NCBI RefSeq assembly: GCF_013170805.1
Contig: NZ_CP051293.1
Location: forward strand, 1,866,001-1,930,000
DNA length: 64,000 nucleotides
Reading direction: 5' to 3'
Source of the DNA: Mesorhizobium sp. NZP2077
GTDB taxonomy: Bacteria > Pseudomonadota > Alphaproteobacteria > Rhizobiales > Rhizobiaceae
Both the position numbers and the translations under genes were made by a program. This document shows, one piece after another, positions 28,640 to 39,715 of the stretch. Positions within the stretch are counted from its first letter, which is position 1. Each line of letters begins with the position of its first letter. Under the pieces are notes generated by a model. The model was not told the DNA's origin, ran no database searches, and was given only the letters and a program-made list of their open reading frames with translations.

Positions 28640-28777
28640 GGGAGGTCCTTTCGCAGATCGCTTGGAAATAACGGCTTGAGTGGCCAGACCGTTCCGTCGA
28701 AAACTTGGCGTGAACAAGGCAAGGATTAACGGCTTGCTGCAGAGGTTAACGCGCAATTGCCGGATTGGCGGCGATAT

Positions 28778-28815
28778 CCAGCGCTGCGTGTCCTTTTGGA
28801 CACGCCGACGACCCG
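28778..28815. repeat. Partial copy of the 1373-1417 hairpin module
   Basis: CCAGCGCTGCGTGTCC-TTTT-GGACACGC resembles the first module of the element at 1373, with a perfect 8-bp stem GCGTGTCC/GGACACGC (28786-28793 / 28798-28805). The second palindromic module is absent. It lies in the leader of the first DUF992 gene. Confidence 0.5.
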
Positions 28816-28861
28816 TAATGCTCAGCCGGATATGCCGAAGCCCAGATATGCCAAAGCTAAA

Positions 28862-29704
28862 TCAGCTGACCCGGGCGAGGCCATCCTTGGCCGGCTGGTA
28901 GCTGGGGTTGAGGCGAACGGCTTCGCGATAGGATTTCGCCGCCTTCGCCTTGTCGCCGCGCCGCTCGTAGATCAACGCCTGGTTGGCCCAGGCCTCGGCG
29001 TTCTGGCCGTCGAGCTTGATGGCCATGTTGAAGTCCGAGAAGGCATTGTCCTCGTCGCCGGTCGCCAGATACGACAGGCCACGGCCGTTGTAGGGTTCGG
29101 CTGCATCCGGCGCCAGCGAGATGGCGGTCGAGAAATCCTCGATGGCGAATTTGTGCTGGCCCTGGCTCTGATAGATCAGGCCGCGATTGTGGTAGGCGCG
29201 GGCGTCCGTCGTGTCGAGTTGGATCGCCTTCTGGAAATCGCTGAAGGCATCCTGGGTGCGGCCGGCCTTGCGGTAGAGATTGCCGCGGCCGATATAGGCG
29301 GCGTCATAATTGCCGTTGATCTGGATCGAGCGGTTGTAGTCCGCGAGAGCGGCTTCCTGGTTGCCGAGGAAGCGCTGGATGAGCGCCCGGTTCGAATAGG
29401 CCTGGTAGAAATTCGGATTGAGCTGGATCGCCTGGTTGAAGTCCTTGAGCGCCGCCTGGTACTGGCCGCCGCGGCCATAGGCCGAGCCGCGTACATTGTA
29501 GCCTTCGGGATCCTGGGGATTGCGCTGGATCACCGCCGACAGCGAGGAGATGTTCTCGCTCGATCCTTGCGCCTTGTCGATGTTGTTGAACTCGCCGGTC
29601 GGGCCCGATGTCTGGCAGCCGGCCAGCACCAGTCCGGAAAGCAGGGCTGCTGTCAGGGCGAAACCACGCAATGCGGTCCCGCGCTCCACGCTCGTTGCGT
29701 TCAT
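28862..29704 (-). CDS. TPR-repeat lipoprotein
   Basis: 280 residues. A lipoprotein signal ending in lipobox LAGC places it in the envelope. From about residue 65, six consecutive 34-residue tetratricopeptide repeats follow, each with the A-Y-x-N-R-G / A-x-x-D-x-x-x-A-I pattern (for example AYHNRGLIYQSQGQ and AIEDFSTAISLAPD). Such proteins mediate protein-protein contacts; the partner is unknown. ATG at 29704. Confidence 0.9.
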   Translation of the reverse strand: MNATSVERGTALRGFALTAALLSGLVLAGCQTSGPTGEFNNIDKAQGSSENISSLSAVIQRNPQDPEGYNVRGSAYGRGGQYQAALKDFNQAIQLNPNFYQAYSNRALIQRFLGNQEAALADYNRSIQINGNYDAAYIGRGNLYRKAGRTQDAFSDFQKAIQLDTTDARAYHNRGLIYQSQGQHKFAIEDFSTAISLAPDAAEPYNGRGLSYLATGDEDNAFSDFNMAIKLDGQNAEAWANQALIYERRGDKAKAAKSYREAVRLNPSYQPAKDGLARVS

Positions 29705-29768
29705 GTCTGCCCTGTCCTCACTTGCGCCGTCATTCAGGTCCGGATCCCCCCTCCGGGCCGGGTCACGT

Positions 29769-29809
29769 CAAAAACAAAAAGGTGGCGGCGATTCCGCATC
29801 GCGCCACCT
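29769..29809 (-). terminator. Rho-independent terminator of rpsU
   Basis: On the minus strand a GC-rich stem (AGGTGGCG / CGCCACCT, 29802-29809 with 29780-29787) is followed by TTTTTGTTTTTG. It begins 34 bp after the rpsU stop codon. Confidence 0.85.
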
Positions 29810-29842
29810 CTAGTATCCTTCGAAAAGGACGAAAAATAGGCG

Positions 29843-30121
29843 TTAGAACCGCGGCGGACGCGGCGCACCACCTGCACCGCCGGCGGCGCCAGCAGCAACC
29901 GGGCGCGGCGTCATCGGCAGCAGGCCTTCGCGCTGAGCGCGCTTGCGGGCTAGCTTGCGGGCGCGGCGAACAGCTTCAGCCTTCTCACGGGCGCGCTTCT
30001 CGGAAGGCTTCTCGTAGTGACCGCGCATCTTCATTTCGCGGAAAATGCCTTCGCGCTGCATCTTCTTCTTGAGCGCGCGAAGCGCCTGATCAACGTTATT
30101 GTCGCGGACGAGTACCTGCAC
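29843..30121 (-). CDS. rpsU: 30S ribosomal protein bS21
   Basis: 92 residues: the conserved core [40 protein letters not shown] and a basic helix, then an alphaproteobacterial Ala/Gly/Pro-rich tail ([17 protein letters not shown]). The start is taken as GTG at 30121, because AGGA lies six bases upstream and the family begins (M)[12 protein letters not shown] two codons earlier would leave no spacer. It has its own terminator. Confidence 0.95.
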   Translation of the reverse strand: MQVLVRDNNVDQALRALKKKMQREGIFREMKMRGHYEKPSEKRAREKAEAVRRARKLARKRAQREGLLPMTPRPVAAGAAGGAGGAPRPPRF

Positions 30122-30297
30122 GGGCAATCCTGTCTTTCGGGTTTGATATCATCAGGCAAGCGGCCATAGCCACTAGCCTCCGCGGCGGTCGACACCACGA
30201 ATTGTGGCGGCTGATAGCAGAATCAGGCTGCGCTGTCCACAGACGAAATGAAGGACGACAGCCAAATTGCCACGGTAGGCCCGAGATAGGGCGCCAG

Positions 30298-30684
30298 CTA
30301 TGCCGTGGCCAGATGCAGCCGTTCGAAATCCTCGAAGAATTCGCCGTAGTCGCAGGTGATCTCCTCGCCGGCGGCAATGTCGCGGGTCGCGGTCGCCCCG
30401 CCGTATTGCGAAAAATCGGTGTTCGGCGTCGCCGAATGGTTCATGAAGCGGCCATTGTCGACCTCATAGACCATGAAACCCGGCCGATCCGGGCTCGGAT
30501 AGGCATAGCGGTCGAGCAATTCCTTCAGAGGCTGCGGCGCCGCCTCGTATTTATCCATCGGGATCAGCCGGTCGAAATCCGGGTCGAGGCGCCAGATCGA
30601 GGCGCCTTTCCGGATCGCCTCGGCGGCGAACATGCCGACGCCCTCGATTGCGCTCGCGGCCACATAGGTTCGGATCAGCATCAT
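30298..30684 (-). CDS. Stand-alone SET-domain protein
   Basis: A 128-residue protein that is almost entirely a SET domain: EGVGMFAAEAIRKGASIWRL at the start, NGRFMNHSATPNTDFSQYGG (the N-H-S/pseudoknot motif binding SAM and target lysine) and GEEITCDYGEFFED (the ELxxDY-equivalent with catalytic Tyr). The Cys-rich post-SET region of eukaryotic enzymes is absent. It would be predicted to be a protein-lysine methyltransferase; the target is unknown. It is 176 bp upstream of rpsU on the same strand. Confidence 0.85.
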   Translation of the reverse strand: MMLIRTYVAASAIEGVGMFAAEAIRKGASIWRLDPDFDRLIPMDKYEAAPQPLKELLDRYAYPSPDRPGFMVYEVDNGRFMNHSATPNTDFSQYGGATATRDIAAGEEITCDYGEFFEDFERLHLATA

Positions 30685-30795
30685 GGTTTCGGGACCCGTT
30701 TCGACGACAAAACGGAATCGCCAAATCGAGCGTAAAAAGCAAGACCGGCTGCCTGCGTCAAAGCGGCGAACCGGCCTGTTCGCCCCAAAAAACCT

Positions 30796-31554
30796 TCACG
30801 TCCGGTTGATCGAGACGCCGCCATCGGCAAACAGCGCGGTTCCCGTGGTGAAGCTTGAGGCGTCGGAGGCGAGATAAAGCGCCGAGCGGGCAATCTCCTC
30901 CGGCTGCGCCATGCGCTTCAAGGCATGGATGCCTTCCACGAAAGCGCGGGCTTCGGGCGTCGTCGTCGTCGCGCCCGGCGTGTCGGTGCCGCCCGGCAGC
31001 AATGCGTTGACGCGTAGCCCCTTCGGCCCGTACTCGGCGGCCAGAACCTGTGCCAGGCCGATGAGGCCGGCCTTGGCGGCGGCGTAGGCGGCCATGCCCG
31101 GCATGCCGGCGGCGTAGCCGACAAAGCTCGACGTGAAGATCAGCGAGCCGCCGCCCCGCTCCAGCATCGCCGGTATCTGGTGCTTGGCGCATAGAAAGGC
31201 GCTGGTCAGGTTGGTGTCCATCGTCTCGTGCCATGTCTTCGGCAACATCTCCGGTATCGGACCCATAAGGCCGACGGCACCGGCATTGTTGAAGGCGATG
31301 TCGAGGCCGCCGAAGCTTTCGACCGCCAGATCGACAAGGGCTTTTGCATAGGCTTCGTCCCTGACGTCGCCGGCAAGGGCGACGGCCGTGCCTTCCGCGT
31401 CTGATATCTCGGCGACCAGCGTGTCGAGTTCGGCCTGGCGCCGGGCGGAGACGACAATCCTGGCGCCTTCCTCGGCGAAGAGTTTTGCGGTGGCGCGGCC
31501 AATGCCGGAACTGGCGCCGGTGACGATGGCGATCTTGTTGGCGAGTGCGAGCAT
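30796..31554 (-). CDS. SDR family oxidoreductase
   Basis: 252-residue classical short-chain dehydrogenase: cofactor motif TGASSGIGRATAKLF, NNAG, catalytic Ser in IFTSSFVG, YAAAK (Tyr-Lys), and a C-terminal GTALFADGGVSI. NAD(P)-dependent; the Arg residues after the first beta strand (SARRQAEL) hint at NADP. Substrate unknown. The start at 31554 is the conserved SDR N-terminus; the reading frame stays open far upstream but without similarity. Confidence 0.9.
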   Translation of the reverse strand: MLALANKIAIVTGASSGIGRATAKLFAEEGARIVVSARRQAELDTLVAEISDAEGTAVALAGDVRDEAYAKALVDLAVESFGGLDIAFNNAGAVGLMGPIPEMLPKTWHETMDTNLTSAFLCAKHQIPAMLERGGGSLIFTSSFVGYAAGMPGMAAYAAAKAGLIGLAQVLAAEYGPKGLRVNALLPGGTDTPGATTTTPEARAFVEGIHALKRMAQPEEIARSALYLASDASSFTTGTALFADGGVSINRT

Positions 31555-31664
31555 CTTTCTGCATCCCTGTTTTTCGTGCCGGTCTCGCCGGCAATCGGGA
31601 TGCTTGGTCGCAAATGGGGCAGGTCGGAGCCACCCGATACCTGCACAGGTCGAGTCGTTCCGAA

Positions 31665-32033
31665 CTATTGCTTCAGCAGCCAACCGAGCCGGTCGAGTGA
31701 AAATGCGTAGCTGATGGTGATGAGCAGAGCCATGATGATGCCTGTGGTCGTGTAACCGGCGGCATAGAATCCGGCAGCACCGCCGAACAGGATGACCAAT
31801 TCGAGCGCCAGCCGCACCGTGCCCGGCACAGGCACCGGTGCGCGGCCCGACCGGCTTGGGTCGTCGAGCACCGCGAAAGTCCCCCACAGCACGGCCGCAA
31901 TGAGCGGCAGGGCCAATGCGAGGATCCAGCGCCACCATCCTACGGAGAGGTTCCAGCCCGCCATGCCGAGGCCGAGCAAGGCGGCAAGTTCCAGCAGGAA
32001 GCGTAGCGTCAGATTCCACCAAGCGTTACCCAA
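31665..32033 (-). CDS. YrdB-like (DUF2568) membrane protein
   Basis: 122 residues, four TM helices, with the DUF2568 opening WWNLTLRFLLELAALLGLGM and the loop AVLDDPSRSGRAPVPVPG before LALELVILFGGAAGFY. The start is taken as TTG at 32033 because GGAGG lies five bases upstream and similarity begins there; an ATG further upstream (32120) lacks a comparable site. Function unknown. Divergent from the sarcosine oxidase operon. Confidence 0.8.
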   Translation of the reverse strand: MGNAWWNLTLRFLLELAALLGLGMAGWNLSVGWWRWILALALPLIAAVLWGTFAVLDDPSRSGRAPVPVPGTVRLALELVILFGGAAGFYAAGYTTTGIIMALLITISYAFSLDRLGWLLKQ

Positions 32034-32233
32034 ATCGTCCTCCAGAGTCTCGCGACAGGCAATGTGATTGAAGTAAGCTATGAGAGCCAGTCTGGACGCG
32101 TCTTTTTCACCGCGGCGCAAAACGGCAAGCGCCGTCGCAAACAGCGCAAGGGTGGAAGCGCTGTTTCGCTAGTGATACACCTCGCGCGCCGGGGCTGAGT
32201 GAACGCCCTGCCGCCATTTGCGAGGCTGGAACG

Positions 32234-33487
32234 TTGAAAAAATATTCGGTATTCGCCATCGCCCGCGAGGCCATGCGCGGCCACAAGGGCTGGGAGGAAC
32301 AATGGTCCTCACCAGAGCCGAAGAAGGAATACGACGTCATCATCGTCGGCGCCGGCGGCCATGGCCTGGCCACCGCCTATTATCTTGCCACGGTGCACGG
32401 CATCACAAATGTCGCGGTGCTGGAAAAGGGCTGGCTCGGCGGCGGCAACACCGGCCGCAACACCACCATCATCCGCTCCAACTATCTCTACGATGAGAGC
32501 GCAGGCATTTACGACCATGCGCTGAAGCTGTGGGATGGGCTCTCCCAGGAGCTCAACTACAACGTCATGTATTCGGCGCGCGGCGTCATGATGCTGGCGC
32601 ACAATGTGCACGACATCCAGGTGCTGAAGCGCCATGTCCATGCCAACCGGCTGAACGGTATCGACAATGAATGGCTGACACCGGAGCAGGCCAAGGAATT
32701 CTGCCCGCCGCTCAACATTTCCAGGGATGCGCGCTATCCGGTCGTCGGTGCTGCCTTGCAGCGGCGCGGCGGCACGGCGCGCCACGATGCGGTGGCCTGG
32801 GGCTATGCGCGCGGCGCTTCGGCGCGCGGCGTCCACATCATCCAGAATTGCGAAGTCACCGGTGTCAAACGGGCCGCCAATGGCGCGGTCATGGGTGTCG
32901 ACACGACGCGTGGCTTCATCGGCGCCAAGAAAGTCGGCGTTGTCGCCGCCGGCCACTCCTCGGTCATCATGAACATGGCTGGCGTGCGCATGCCGCTGGA
33001 AAGCTATCCGCTGCAGGCGCTGGTGTCGGAGCCGATCAAGCCGGTGGTGCCTTGCGTGGTGATGTCAAACACCGTGCACGCCTATATCTCGCAGTCCGAC
33101 AAGGGCGAACTGGTGATCGGCGCCGGCACCGACCAGTATGTCTCCTATTCACAGACCGGCGGCCTGCACATTCTTCAGCATACGCTGGACGCTATCTGCG
33201 AGATGTTCCCGATCTTCACGCGCTTGAAGATGCTGCGTTCGTGGGGTGGCATCGTCGACGTGACGCCGGACCGTTCGCCGATCCTGGCCAAGACGCCGGT
33301 GCCCGGCCTCTATGTCAATTGCGGCTGGGGCACGGGCGGCTTCAAGGCGACGCCGGGTTCTGGCCATGTCTTTGCGCACACCATCGCCAAGGACGATCCG
33401 CATCCGATCAACGCGCCCTTCACCATCGAACGCTTCCGCACCGGCCGCCTCATCGACGAGGCGGCGGCGGCGGCGGTGGCGCACTGA
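32234..33487 (+). CDS. soxB: Sarcosine oxidase, beta subunit
   Basis: 417-residue FAD-dependent subunit of heterotetrameric sarcosine oxidase, which demethylates N-methylglycine to glycine, H2O2 and (with THF) methylene-THF. N-terminal [21 protein letters not shown] is the dinucleotide-binding fold; [15 protein letters not shown] near the end is characteristic of the beta subunit. The start codon is TTG at 32234, giving (M)[19 protein letters not shown], which matches the family N-terminus. First gene of soxBDAG. Confidence 0.95.
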   Translation: MKKYSVFAIAREAMRGHKGWEEQWSSPEPKKEYDVIIVGAGGHGLATAYYLATVHGITNVAVLEKGWLGGGNTGRNTTIIRSNYLYDESAGIYDHALKLWDGLSQELNYNVMYSARGVMMLAHNVHDIQVLKRHVHANRLNGIDNEWLTPEQAKEFCPPLNISRDARYPVVGAALQRRGGTARHDAVAWGYARGASARGVHIIQNCEVTGVKRAANGAVMGVDTTRGFIGAKKVGVVAAGHSSVIMNMAGVRMPLESYPLQALVSEPIKPVVPCVVMSNTVHAYISQSDKGELVIGAGTDQYVSYSQTGGLHILQHTLDAICEMFPIFTRLKMLRSWGGIVDVTPDRSPILAKTPVPGLYVNCGWGTGGFKATPGSGHVFAHTIAKDDPHPINAPFTIERFRTGRLIDEAAAAAVAH

Positions 33488-33551
33488 TGGCCGTCGAGAG
33501 GCTTTGCAACCAACCGGCCATCGGCCACGGCGAATTGTAGGAACGAACAGA

Positions 33552-33848
33552 ATGCTTCTCATCCGCTGCCCCTATTGCGAGGAAGAGCGCCCAGAGCTCG
33601 AATTCCGCAACGCCGGCGAGGCGCATATTGCGCGCTCGGCCAACATTGCCGGCGAGAGCGACGACGACTTCGAAAAGTTCTTCTTCATCCGCTCCAATCC
33701 CAAGGGCATCATCTATGAGCGCTGGCGCCACATCCATGGCTGCGCGCGCTTCTTCAACGCGGTGCGCGACACCGTCACCGACAAGTTCGTCATGACCTAC
33801 AAGGCCGGCGAACCCAAACCCGCCAAGCTGCCGGGAGTTGCCAAATGA
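33552..33848 (+). CDS. soxD: Sarcosine oxidase, delta subunit
   Basis: 98-residue zinc-binding delta subunit: RCPYCEEERPELEF supplies Cys6 and Cys9, with further ligand candidates in WRHIHGCARFF. Conserved NPKGIIYERWRH and DTVTDKF-VMTYKAGE are present. Start ATG at 33552, preceded by AGGA. The stop overlaps soxA by four bases (ATGA). Confidence 0.95.
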   Translation: MLLIRCPYCEEERPELEFRNAGEAHIARSANIAGESDDDFEKFFFIRSNPKGIIYERWRHIHGCARFFNAVRDTVTDKFVMTYKAGEPKPAKLPGVAK

Positions 33849-36845
33849 GCGGCGCGTTCCGCATCCCGAGAGCCGGTCGCCTCAGCCAGGCCAAGACCGC
33901 GCGCTTCAGCTTCGATGGCCAGTCCTATACCGGCATCGAGGGTGACACGCTGGCCTCCGCACTGCTTGCCAATGGCGTGCATCTGGTCGGCCGCTCGTTC
34001 AAGTACCACCGGCCGCGCGGCTTCCTGTCGGCCGGGGCGGAAGAGCCGAATGCGCTGGTGCAGGTCGTGCGCGACGATGCGCGCAAGACGCCGAATGTGC
34101 GCGCCACCGTGCAAGAGCTCTATGACGGGCTCGTCGCCAATTCGCAGAACCGCTGGCCGTCGCTGTCCTTCGACGTCGGCGCGGTCAATGACCTGGCATC
34201 GCCGATGTTTTCGGCCGGCTTCTATTACAAGACCTTCATGTGGCCGAAGGCAGCCTGGAAGAGCCTTTACGAGCCCAAGATCCGCGAAGCCGCCGGCCTT
34301 GGCGTTTCTCCCGACAAGCCCGATCCCGACCATTATTCCTCGCGCTACGCGCATTGCGACGTGCTGGTGCTGGGCGGCGGTGCGGCAGGCCTCGCGGCGG
34401 CGTTGGCCGCGGCCGAGACCGGCGTGCGCGTCATCCTCGCCGACGAGCAAGCCGAATTCGGCGGCAGCCTGCGTTTCGAGACCGGGGCGAAGATCGACGG
34501 CCAGGACGGTTTTGCCTGGGCGCAAGCGGCGATCGCCAGGCTGAGGGCGATGGATAATGTCCGCGTGCTCTCGCGCACGACGGCCTTCGGCTATTACGCG
34601 CAGAATTTCGTCGGCCTGGTCGAGCGCGTCAGCGATCATCTGAAGGCCCCCGGCCGTGATTTGCCGCGCGAGCGGTTGTGGCAGGTGCGGGCCAAGCGTG
34701 TCGTGCTGGCCTCGGGCGCCATTGAGCGCCACATGGTGTTCGCCAACAATGACCGGCCGGGCATCATGCTGGCGGGCGCGGCGCGCACCTTCCTCAACCA
34801 GTATGGCGTGGCGGTCGGCAGGAATGTCGGCGTCTACACCGCCAATGATTCCGCTTACGCGGCGGCGATCGACCTGAAGAAGGCCGGCGTCAATGTCACG
34901 GCGATCGTCGATCTGCGCGACAACCCGACAGGCCCGGTGATCGACGAGGCGCGGGCGCTCGGTATCGAGATCAATTTCGGCCGCGCGGTGATCCGCGCCG
35001 GCGGCAAGTTACGGGTATCCTCGATGACCGTGCAGCCGAAGAATGGCGGCGGCGAACGCACCATTCCCGTCGATGCGATCCTGATGTCGGCCGGCTGGAC
35101 GCCGTCGGTACACCTGTTCTCGCAGTCGCGCGGCAAGGTCGCCTTCAACGACGAGACCAAGCGTTTCGTGCCGGGCACCTATGCACAGGACTGCGTCTCG
35201 GTAGGCGCCTGCAACGGCACCGACGGGCTGTCGGCGACAGTGGACGAAGCCTATGCGGCGGGCGCGAAGGCAGCGAAAGATGCCGGCGCCAAGGATTCCA
35301 GCGTTAAGGCGGGCAAGGCCACGAAGCCGAAGGTCGACGCCTCGGAAAGCTGGTCACGCGGCATGCTGGGTGCGGCACCCGGCGCCGGGCCGGACACGAC
35401 GGTGAAGGCGTTCGTCGATTTCCAGAACGACGTCACCGCCAAGGATATCCGCCAGGCGGTGCACGAAGGCATGCGCTCGATCGAGCACGTCAAGCGCTTC
35501 ACCACCAACGGCATGGCGACCGACCAGGGCAAGACCTCGAATATGCACGGCCTGGCGATTGCCGCCGAGACGTTGGGCAAGCCGATCCCGGAAGTCGGGC
35601 TCACCACCTTCCGCGCGCCCTACACGCCGGTCACCTTTGGCGCGATTGTCAGCCATTCGCGCGGGCCGCTGTTCGATCCGACACGCAAGACCGCGATCCA
35701 TCCCTGGGCCGAGGCACAAGGCGCTGTCTTCGAAGATGTTGGCCAGTGGAAGCGCGCCTGGTATTTCCCCAAGGCCGGCGAAGACATGCATGCGGCGGTC
35801 GACCGCGAATGCGTCGCTGTGCGCACCAATGCCGGCCTGTTCGATGCTTCGACGCTCGGCAAGATCGAAGTCGTCGGGCCGGACGCCGCCAAGTTCATGG
35901 AACTGCTCTACACCAATCCGTGGGAGAAGCTGGAACCCGGCCGCTGCCGCTATGGCATCATGCTGCGCGAGGACGGCTTCATCTATGATGACGGCGTCGT
36001 CGGCAGGCTGGCGCCGGATCGTTTCCATGTGACGACGACGACGGGCGGCGCGCCGCGCGTCATGAACCACATGGAGGACTATCTCCAGACCGAGTTCCCG
36101 CATCTGAATGTCTGGCTGACCTCGATCACCGAGCAGTGGGCGGTCATCGCCGTGCAAGGGCCGAAGTCGCGCGACATCATCGCCCCGCTGGTCGAAGGCA
36201 TCGATATGTCCGACGAGGGGCTGCCGCATATGTCGGTGCGCGAAGGCAAGATCTGCGGCGTGCCGACCAGGCTGTTCCGCATGTCGTTCACCGGTGAGCG
36301 CGGCTTCGAGGTCAATGTGCCGGCCGACTACGGCCAGGCCGTCTGGGAAGCGCTGTGGGCGCAGGGCCAGAAGCATGGCGCCGCAGCCTACGGCACCGAG
36401 GCCATGCACGTGCTGCGGGCCGAGAAGGGCTATATCATCGTCGGCCAGGACACGGACGGTACGGTGACGCCGAGCGATGCCGGCCTCGACTGGGCGGTCG
36501 GCAAGAAGAAGACCGACTTCGTCGGCATCCGCGGTTTGACGCGACCGGACCTGGTCGCCAAGGGCCGCAAGCAGCTGGTTGGTCTCAAGACCAAGGACCC
36601 GAAGGTGGTGCTGGAAGAGGGCGCGCAGATCGTCGAGGATCCCAAGCAGCCGATCCCGATGAAGATGATCGGCCATGTCACCTCGAGCTATTGGTCGCAG
36701 AATTGCGGCCGCTCCATCGCGCTGGCGCTGGTTGCCGGCGGCCGCGACCGGATGGGCGACACGCTCTATGTGCCGATGCCGAACGGGGTGATCGAGGTGG
36801 AGGTTACCGGCATGGTGTTCTTCGACGAGACGGGAGGGCGCCTCA

Positions 36846-36853
<8 letters not shown>
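33845..36853 (+). CDS. soxA: Sarcosine oxidase, alpha subunit
   Basis: 1002-residue alpha subunit, standard length. The N-terminal 2Fe-2S-ferredoxin-like fold (FDGQSYTGIEGDTLASALLA) is followed by an NAD-binding domain (VLVLGGGAAGLAAALAAAE), an FAD/NAD region with ASGAIERHMVF, and a C-terminal aminomethyltransferase (GcvT-like) domain from about residue 590 that binds tetrahydrofolate (GPLFDPTRK, GERGFEVNVPADYG). It carries the one-carbon transfer function. Confidence 0.97.
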
Positions 36854-37720
<867 letters not shown>

Positions 37721-37798
37721 TTTTCCGCAATTTTGGTCGAAAGGCATCTTCCCAAGACGTCGGCGGATGCGATATTCAAAGCGCTTTGGAGAGGAAAA

Positions 37799-38584
37799 AT
37801 GCATGTTAAAGCTGTTGTCTGGGGCGAGAACGTCCATGAGCAGACCAATGCCGCCGTGCGTGAGCTTTATCCCTTGACCATGCATGGCACGATTGCCGCG
37901 GCGCTCAACCAAGACAAAGGCATCGAGGCGACCACCGCCACCTTGCAGGAGCCCGAGCACGGCCTGAGCGAGAAGCGCCTGGCAGCCACCGATGTCTTGC
38001 TGTGGTGGGGGCATGCGGCGCATGGCGAGGTCAAGGACGAGATCGTCGAGCGCGTGCAGAAACGGGTCTGGGAAGGCATGGGGCTGATCGTGCTGCATTC
38101 CGGCCATTACTCGAAGATATTCAAGCGGCTGATGGGCACGCCCTGTTCGCTGAAGTGGCGCGAGGCGGGCGAGCGCGAGCGCGTCTGGGCGATCAACCGC
38201 AGCCATCCGATCGCGCAAGGCATCGGCGAATGCCTGGAGATCGGCGAGACGGAAATGTATGGCGAGCCGTTCGCGGTGCCGGAGCCGCTGGAGACGGTGT
38301 TTGTCTCCTGGTACGAGGGCGGCGAGGTGTTCCGCTCCGGGCTGACCTACCAGCGTGGTGCCGGCCGCATCTTCTATTTTTCACCCGGCCACGAGACCTA
38401 TCCGATCTATCACAATGAAGGCGTGCGGCAGGTGCTGCGCAACGCCGTGCACTGGGCGCACAACCCCGCACCCGCATGGTCCGGCATCACCAACGCGCCG
38501 AACGTGCCGACGGACAGGGCCAAGGAAAAGATCGTGCAGAAAGGCTTGCGCCTGCATGCCGACGGCGACACGGGCTTGAGTTGA
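37799..38584 (+). CDS. ThuA domain protein (trehalose-utilisation type)
   Basis: 261-residue protein of the ThuA family, a glutamine-amidotransferase-like fold. Characteristic stretches are [10 protein letters not shown] at the N-terminus, [29 protein letters not shown] and [20 protein letters not shown]. In rhizobia ThuA/ThuB act in trehalose and related disaccharide catabolism via 3-keto derivatives. GGAGAGGA precedes ATG 37799. The oxidoreductase gene follows after 31 bp, reproducing the thuA-thuB order, although the ABC transporter of the thu operon is absent here. Confidence 0.88.
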   Translation: MHVKAVVWGENVHEQTNAAVRELYPLTMHGTIAAALNQDKGIEATTATLQEPEHGLSEKRLAATDVLLWWGHAAHGEVKDEIVERVQKRVWEGMGLIVLHSGHYSKIFKRLMGTPCSLKWREAGERERVWAINRSHPIAQGIGECLEIGETEMYGEPFAVPEPLETVFVSWYEGGEVFRSGLTYQRGAGRIFYFSPGHETYPIYHNEGVRQVLRNAVHWAHNPAPAWSGITNAPNVPTDRAKEKIVQKGLRLHADGDTGLS

Positions 38585-38601
38585 TGGGGCTTGAGTTGAT
38601 G
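38572..38601 (+). repeat. Perfect 15-bp tandem duplication at the thuA-like stop codon
   Basis: GGGCTTGAGTTGATG occurs at 38572-38586 and 38587-38601 head to tail. The first copy contains the last codons and TGA stop of the ThuA-domain gene. Confidence 0.9.
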
Positions 38602-38615
38602 AGGGACCTGATCTG

Positions 38616-39665
38616 ATGCATCGCCTGCTCTTGCTCGGTACCGGCTGGATCGCCGGACATCATATCGAAGAGTTTGCAAAGGTTCCTGGCTGCAGCATTG
38701 TCGCCTGTGTCGATCAGCTGCCTGGCCGCGCGGCGGCGTTTGCCGATGCCAACAAGATCGGCGTTTCTTTCGAGAGCCTTGAGGCGGCGATCGCCTGGGG
38801 CGATTTCGACGCCGCCATCAACGCGACGCCGGACGGCGTGCACAAGGCAACGACGCTGGCGCTGCTTGCCGCGGGAAAACATGTCTTTTGCGAAAAGCCA
38901 CTGGCGCCGAACCAGGCCGACGCGCTTGTCATGACCGAAGCGGCCGAGGCCGCCGGCCTCGTCAACATGGTCAACCTGACCTATCGCAACTCACCGGCGA
39001 TCCAGGAAGCACGGCGTCTGGTGTTGGCCGGCGCGATCGGCGAACTGCGCCATGTCGAGGCGAGCTACAAGCAGAGCTGGCTGGTCAGCAAGTCCTGGGG
39101 CGACTGGCGCGTCGAGGACAAATGGCTGTGGCGCCTGTCGACCCGGCACGGTTCGACCGGGGTTATGGGCGATGTCGGCATCCATATCCTGGACTTCGCC
39201 ACCTATGGCGCCGCCCAGGACATCGTCAGCCTGCACGCCGATCTGGTGACGTTTGCGAAGGCCGAGGGCGATCGGATCGGCGACTATGTGCTGGACGCCA
39301 ATGACAGTGTGGCGATGACGGCACGGCTGACATCCGGCGCTCTGGCGACGATCATGGCGAGCCGCTACACAACCGGCTATGGCAATGATTTGTCGCTGGC
39401 GCTGCATGGCACCAAAGGAGCACTCAAGGTCGAGACCGATGGCAAGGCGGCACGGCTGTCGGCGTGCCTGGGAGAGGATGTCGATGTTCAGCTCTGGCGA
39501 GAGCTGGCCCTGCCGGATGTCAAGCGCAACGCCCAGCGTTTTGCCGACGCGCTGGACGCCGGACAGAATGGCGACCCGTCCTTCCGGCGCGCCGCCGACA
39601 TGCAGAAGCTGATCGACGCGGCCTTCGAAAGTTCCGCGGCCAGGCTGCCGGTCTCGATCAGCTGA
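38616..39665 (+). CDS. Gfo/Idh/MocA family oxidoreductase (ThuB-like)
   Basis: 349-residue NAD(P)-dependent oxidoreductase. N-terminal Rossmann fold LLLLGTGWIAGHHIEEF, the family signature FCEKPLAPN (E-K-P), and the C-terminal alpha/beta domain with GDVGIHILDFA containing the catalytic-type D-x-x-x-H. It probably oxidises a sugar or cyclitol hydroxyl; position next to the ThuA gene suggests disaccharide keto-sugar metabolism. Gene symbol withheld because the specific substrate is not determinable. Confidence 0.88.
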   Translation: MHRLLLLGTGWIAGHHIEEFAKVPGCSIVACVDQLPGRAAAFADANKIGVSFESLEAAIAWGDFDAAINATPDGVHKATTLALLAAGKHVFCEKPLAPNQADALVMTEAAEAAGLVNMVNLTYRNSPAIQEARRLVLAGAIGELRHVEASYKQSWLVSKSWGDWRVEDKWLWRLSTRHGSTGVMGDVGIHILDFATYGAAQDIVSLHADLVTFAKAEGDRIGDYVLDANDSVAMTARLTSGALATIMASRYTTGYGNDLSLALHGTKGALKVETDGKAARLSACLGEDVDVQLWRELALPDVKRNAQRFADALDAGQNGDPSFRRAADMQKLIDAAFESSAARLPVSIS

Positions 39666-39672
39666 TATCAAC

Positions 39673-39703
39673 CTGGCCGGCTTCAGCAGGCCAGAATTCA
39701 TTT
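39673..39703 (+). terminator. Terminator after the Gfo/Idh/MocA gene
   Basis: Stem CTGGCC (39673-39678) / GGCCAG (39689-39694) with a 10-base loop, then AATTCATTTTT. The short stem makes this moderate. Confidence 0.55.
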
Positions 39704-39715
39704 TTCTTGCAGCTA

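Noticed and set aside
32034..32233. Possible glycine or folate-type riboswitch in front of soxB
   Set aside because: The leader shows no tandem aptamer-like structure or conserved riboswitch core that I can recognise.
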